Shown here: positions 53,260 through 56,861 of the stretch, one piece after another
Position numbering within the stretch: the first letter of the stretch is position 1
How the letters are laid out: each line of letters opens with the position of its first letter
DNA from: Romboutsia weinsteinii
Lineage (GTDB): Bacteria > Bacillota > Clostridia > Peptostreptococcales > Peptostreptococcaceae
Assembly: GCF_002250835.2 (NCBI RefSeq)
Contig: NZ_NOJY02000021.1
Location: forward strand, 1-56,861
DNA length: 56,861 bases
Direction of reading: 5' to 3'
Position numbers and translations under genes: made by a program
The notes under the pieces: generated by a model
Database searches by the model: none
Told to the model about the DNA's origin: nothing
Seen by the model: only the letters and a program-made list of their open reading frames with translations

Positions 53260-53308
53260 TTATAATTAATTTGTTTTCTCATATTTCTTTATAATTAATT
53301 TGTTTTCT
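53260..53308. repeat. Two 20-bp direct repeats with 29-base period
   Basis: TTATAATTAATTTGTTTTCT occurs at 53260-53279 and again at 53289-53308. It lies in noncoding DNA upstream of the 46-residue gene; it could be a regulator site or a replication-slippage product. Confidence 0.7.
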
Positions 53309-53394
53309 GAGACTATGTACCCCCTAGGAGTAAATAATTTTGATTAATCCATTTTCAATATAGAATTATATAAAGTGCTATTATTTATCAACAA

Positions 53395-53424
53395 AAAGAT
53401 ACCATGCAATTACATGATATCTCT
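53395..53424 (-). terminator. Terminator of the BclA-like gene
   Basis: Stem AGATACCATG / CATGATATCT with one mismatch, about 55 bases after the stop codon, with a minus-strand U run. Confidence 0.75.
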
Positions 53425-53477
53425 TTATTAATTTTTATTAAATTTAAAATTCTAGTATTATCTTTTACTTTTAGTTA

Positions 53478-56270
53478 CTATATTGTTCCTATAGCAACTA
53501 TACTAAGCACACCCTTTACAATCTCTATACAGTTGCTATTATTTATATTTTTTACAAATAATGATAATGATTGACTATCATATGGAGTACTTAATACTAT
53601 AGTATTTCTAATATTTGCTTCTTTCCATTCGTCGCTTGATTCTTTTATTTTCTGCGTGTACTTTCTATTTTCTATTCCATCTAAAGCAATTCCAACTGTG
53701 TAAAAACTCTTACCTGTACAAACATTAAAAGTTAGATTGTAATTTATTAAATATATATATCCTAATTCAAGCTCAATATCTTTTCCTGAATTATATAATG
53801 AGTGTGAACCCGAAATATCAGTTTTAAAGTACAATTTATTATACGAACAGCATAGACATTCACTACAAATATCATATTCACCGTAAATATTATTTAAGAA
53901 GCATTCACATACACCAGTTGCTCCGGTTGGACCTATTGGTCCAATTTCACCTGGCATTCCTACTAATCCTTGTGAACCTGTTACTCCTTTATCCCCTTTT
54001 GGTCCTGTTGGACCGGTTGGTCCTCTATCTCCTGAGTCTCCAAATAACCCTGTATCACCCTTATCTCCTTTTGGTCCTGTTGGACCCATAGGACCTCTAT
54101 CTCCTGTTGCTCCTATTTCTCCAGCCTGACCTTGTGTACCTGTTGGGCCTGTATTACCCGTTGCTCCAGTAGGACCCATTGGACCTCCTGCTGGACCTGT
54201 TGGTCCTGTTACACCAGTTGAACCGGTTGGGCCTATCGGTCCTCCTGATGGTCCCGTTGGTCCAGCTGGACCTGTTTCACCAGTTGAACCTGTTGGACCT
54301 ATTGGTCCTCCTGATGGTCCCGTTGGTCCTGTTGGTCCTGTACTTCCATTATCTCCAATAGGACCTACAGGCCCTACAATTCCTTGCTCTCCTGATGGTC
54401 CAATCGGTCCTATTTGGCCAGGCAACCCTTGTGGCCCAGTTGGACCAGTTGACCCCGTAGCTCCTGCTTGACCAGTTGCACCAGTATTTCCTGTCGCTCC
54501 TGTTGAACCTGCTCGACCAGGTAATCCCATCTCTCCAGTTACACCTGTTGCTCCTATAAATCCTCTTGGACCTCTAAGTCCTGTAGGTCCTGTTGGGCCT
54601 GTTGGGCCTGTCGGACCTGTTTCACCAGTTGGACCTATTGGGCCTCCTGCTGGGCCTGTTGGGCCTATTGGGCCTGTCGCCCCTGTTGGTCCTCCTGCTG
54701 GACCGGTTGCTCCTGTTGGGCCTGTTGACCCAGTTGCTCCATTACCTGGCCCTGTTGCTCCCGTTGGTCCCATCGGTCCTGTTGGTCCTGTTGGGCATAT
54801 TGGACAAGTTTGTTCTACTACTATGGTTGTAACAGTATTACTAGAAGTAGTTATTTCTCTTTCTACCCCTGTAGAGTCAATAAATTTATAATTAATTTGT
54901 GCTGTATTATCAATTTCTGTTCCTAGTGGTGCATCGCTCTCAACTAAGACTTGGAATTGAATCTCTACCTTATCACCAGATGATATATCTCCTACTGGTA
55001 TTCCATTTTCTATCTGAGCATCATCTTTTAATTCCCCATTAATATAAAGCGTTCCAGGAATTATACTTGTAAAATCCGGTATAATATCACTAAATACTAC
55101 ACTTTGTATATCTGCAATACCAGTGTTTTCAAATACGATATTATATGTCAGTACTTCTCCCGCTTCTGTTAAATTTTTATCTACACTTTTTACTAAATCC
55201 GTAACAGGCGCTGGCGCTAATTCATATAGACTTATATCATCTAGTGCATAGTCATTACCATTGGCTGCTCCACCTTCACTCAAAAACCTGATTGTAAGTA
55301 ATCTATTATTACCACTGTTAAATACTGATCCAATTTGATTCCACGTCGGAATATCTGTAGCTTCTAAATTTCCCGCAAGATCTTCATCATATAATACGTC
55401 TCCATCACCTGATAGTATTTCTACTCTAAATAAAGGCAATTCTTCACCTTTTAGTTTATCTATATTTGATACCCATGCTGAAAAAACATAGTTAGTGTTA
55501 GCTTTTACAAACACCATTGTTCTAATAATATCTTGTCCTGGATTACTCCCATTTATAATTGCCATATTGCCAGTTTCATCACCCGTTGTATGGTCAGATA
55601 AATTAAACCAGTGCCCATCAAAATTGCTATTTGTCACAGTATTTACTATTGAGTATTCACCATCCGAAGGTCTATACCACTGATAAGGTGTATAAATAAA
55701 TGATGTAAGAATAGGGAAGGGTGCAATAAGCCCACTTGTTTGTACTGGTGTACCATTAGGCATATTTCCAAAAGTACCATAACTTATCTCTAAAAATTGA
55801 TTATCTCCTACCGTTATATAAGTATTTAATGCTAGTGGTATCTCTTGATTTGGAGCATCTAGAAAAAATTGATTGGTTACATCACCTGATACTGTGATAA
55901 ATAAGGTATTTGGACTTAGTGAATGGATATTATTAGTTTTTGCTGGTGGATTTGAGACTGCAGATACATCAGGATCTTTTGGAGTTACAGTAATATTGTC
56001 TGCATTAGAATAACTTACAACACTAGAAGTTGCACCTGAGTATCCCCATGCTTCTATTAATCTATATTCTCCTGATGGAACATCCGTAAATGTATAGTTT
56101 CCAGAACTATCAGTTAGAGCTGCTACACCCATACCTGATGTAGCTCCAATAGCTGATGTGTCCCCTTTTATCTGAAGTACTATAGGAACATTAGCTATCG
56201 GATTTCCCATATTTTCGTACACGTTTGAGCTATTGTTTGGACTAAATAGCACTCTCCCGCTAACATTCAT
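53478..56270 (-). CDS. BclA-like collagen-repeat protein with SdrB/DUF11 N-terminal domains
   Basis: 930 residues, no signal peptide. The N-terminal 1-95 form a Cna-B/SdrD-B-like fold ([12 protein letters not shown]...[23 protein letters not shown]); residues about 200-355 are a beta-sandwich carbohydrate-binding-like domain; 360-485 a DUF11/DUF7507 repeat ([26 protein letters not shown]). Residues 492-786 are a collagen-like GPT/GAT/GPA triplet array. The C-terminal 790-930 is a Cys-containing beta domain like the trimeric BclA head (CECF...[25 protein letters not shown]). BclA proteins form the hair-like nap of the exosporium. AAGGGGGA precedes the ATG. The N-terminal fusion is unusual for BclA. 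Confidence 0.85.
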   Translation of the reverse strand: MNVSGRVLFSPNNSSNVYENMGNPIANVPIVLQIKGDTSAIGATSGMGVAALTDSSGNYTFTDVPSGEYRLIEAWGYSGATSSVVSYSNADNITVTPKDPDVSAVSNPPAKTNNIHSLSPNTLFITVSGDVTNQFFLDAPNQEIPLALNTYITVGDNQFLEISYGTFGNMPNGTPVQTSGLIAPFPILTSFIYTPYQWYRPSDGEYSIVNTVTNSNFDGHWFNLSDHTTGDETGNMAIINGSNPGQDIIRTMVFVKANTNYVFSAWVSNIDKLKGEELPLFRVEILSGDGDVLYDEDLAGNLEATDIPTWNQIGSVFNSGNNRLLTIRFLSEGGAANGNDYALDDISLYELAPAPVTDLVKSVDKNLTEAGEVLTYNIVFENTGIADIQSVVFSDIIPDFTSIIPGTLYINGELKDDAQIENGIPVGDISSGDKVEIQFQVLVESDAPLGTEIDNTAQINYKFIDSTGVEREITTSSNTVTTIVVEQTCPICPTGPTGPMGPTGATGPGNGATGSTGPTGATGPAGGPTGATGPIGPTGPAGGPIGPTGETGPTGPTGPTGPTGLRGPRGFIGATGVTGEMGLPGRAGSTGATGNTGATGQAGATGSTGPTGPQGLPGQIGPIGPSGEQGIVGPVGPIGDNGSTGPTGPTGPSGGPIGPTGSTGETGPAGPTGPSGGPIGPTGSTGVTGPTGPAGGPMGPTGATGNTGPTGTQGQAGEIGATGDRGPMGPTGPKGDKGDTGLFGDSGDRGPTGPTGPKGDKGVTGSQGLVGMPGEIGPIGPTGATGVCECFLNNIYGEYDICSECLCCSYNKLYFKTDISGSHSLYNSGKDIELELGYIYLINYNLTFNVCTGKSFYTVGIALDGIENRKYTQKIKESSDEWKEANIRNTIVLSTPYDSQSLSLFVKNINNSNCIEIVKGVLSIVAIGTI

Positions 56271-56351
56271 TGTGGATTCCCCCTTTTTAAACTTTTAATT
56301 CAATATATTCTAATTCAAATTAATTTGTGACTTGTTCCAACTCTCTATAAT

Positions 56352-56393
56352 AAAGAAGATACTATCAGCAAATAACTTGATAGTATCTTCTTT
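56352..56393. terminator. 16-bp hairpin between the BclA-like and transporter genes
   Basis: A perfect stem (56352-56367 with 56378-56393) is followed by TTTGTT. It may end antisense or readthrough transcription. Confidence 0.65.
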
Positions 56394-56411
56394 GTTAAAA
56401 ATTATTAGTAA

Positions 56412-56433
56412 TTTTAATAAGCGCTTATTAAAA
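56412..56433. repeat. 22-bp perfect palindrome
   Basis: A self-complementary 22-base sequence centred on TAAGCGCTTA lies between two hairpins, about 140 bases upstream of the BclA-like start. It looks like a binding site for a dimeric regulator. Confidence 0.7.
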
Positions 56434-56439
56434 ACAAAA

Positions 56440-56480
56440 AAACAGCATGGTTTCAGTTATATACAGAAATCATGCTGTTT
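56440..56480 (-). terminator. Terminator of the YfcC-type transporter gene
   Basis: Stem AAACAGCATGGTTTC / GAAATCATGCTGTTT with a minus-strand U run lies ten bases after the stop codon. Confidence 0.88.
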
Positions 56481-56489
56481 ACATCAAGC

Positions 56490-56861
56490 TTACATAGGTC
56501 CTAAGTTTATTATCTGAGCTCCTAGCATCAATAAGCTTCCAACTACCATCCATATTAAAAATAGCTTCCACATAAACTTCATCCATTTATCATACGGAAT
56601 ATTAGACACACTTAATATCCCCATAAGAGCCGTTGACGTAGGTAATACATAATTGCAAAAACCATCTCCGAAGTTAAACGCTAGTAAAACAGTTTGTCTT
56701 GTAATACCTACCATATCAGCAAGAGGTACAAACATAGGCATTACAACTGCAGCTTGTCCACTACCAGATGTTATAAACATATTAATAAATAAGTTTGCAA
56801 TAAACATTGCTATACCTTGTAAAAACGTAGGTAATACCATTAATACTGCACCCATAGAGTT
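56490..56861 (-). CDS. YfcC family (DcuC-like) transporter, C-terminal part
   Basis: The frame is open to the window edge (at least 123 codons; NSMGAV continues upstream of the first Met). Marks of the YfcC/ArsB-NhaD superfamily are FITSGSGQAAVVMPMFVPLADMVGITRQTVLLAFNFGDGF and VLPTSTALMGILSVSNIPYDKW, followed by a final helix. These proteins carry dicarboxylates or basic amino acids/peptides in anaerobes; the substrate is not fixed. The N-terminal part lies outside the window. Confidence 0.9.
   Translation of the reverse strand, partial: NSMGAVLMVLPTFLQGIAMFIANLFINMFITSGSGQAAVVMPMFVPLADMVGITRQTVLLAFNFGDGFCNYVLPTSTALMGILSVSNIPYDKWMKFMWKLFLIWMVVGSLLMLGAQIINLGPM

Noticed and set aside
53900..54800. 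Minisatellite-like repeats and antisense Leu-rich frames
   Set aside because: They are the coding sequence of Gly-Pro-Thr collagen triplets; the plus-strand frames are shadows.

Overview
The window is AT-rich, with strong purine-rich ribosome binding sites and many TTG/GTG starts. PolC-type DNA polymerase, Spo0M, a BclA-like collagen protein, an SPQTG sorting motif and both classes of cyclic di-GMP riboswitch together suggest a spore-forming Clostridia member, most likely Peptostreptococcaceae (relatives of Paraclostridium, Romboutsia or Clostridioides). The species call is inference. No tRNA, rRNA, CRISPR array or insertion sequence was seen.

Layout. 1-7300: partial MATE exporter, YVTN beta-propeller protein, a heterodimeric ABC exporter with one degenerate ATP site, and two lipoproteins. 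7.6-9.1 kb: small DUF protein, then an NsrR-type NO sensor divergent from a single-domain globin. 9.1-11.6 kb: a thioester-domain surface adhesin with an SPQTG sortase signal behind a class II c-di-GMP riboswitch, then an FmdE-like protein. 11.9-13.9 kb and 24-25.2 kb: two ECF sigma/anti-sigma pairs that share a 14-bp promoter motif. 14.1-18.9 kb: a prophage replication/lysogeny remnant (DnaC, DnaD, YqaJ, antirepressor, Cro/CI, ImmA) with no integrase; its YqaJ and ImmA proteins lack catalytic residues. 19-29 kb: small membrane proteins, lipoproteins, two GNATs, TcdA, VanZ, MgtC and an orphan SdpR/SdpI pair. 29.3-32.3 kb: a compositionally distinct MerR/ABC/lipoprotein cassette with a textbook MerR promoter. 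32.4-41 kb: a DUF4932 lipoprotein protease and a giant secreted M60 (mucin-type) metalloprotease behind a class I c-di-GMP riboswitch. 41.6-46.7 kb: polC and tatD. 46.9-56.3 kb: an orphan zincin, a Cys/Asp/Lys repeat protein, an SH3b-glucosaminidase, Spo0M, a sirtuin and a BclA-like collagen protein. 56.5 kb-end: partial YfcC-type transporter.

How the parts work together. The most striking theme is c-di-GMP control of the cell surface. A covalent-type adhesin (predicted ON, by release of its ribosome binding site) and a multidomain glycoprotein-targeting protease (predicted OFF, by termination) would be oppositely regulated, echoing the adhesin/protease switch known in C. difficile. A second theme is the spore surface: the Cys-rich repeat protein and the BclA-like protein look like exosporium components. 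Several gene starts were moved inward from the longest open frame because the Shine-Dalgarno sequence lies inside that frame.
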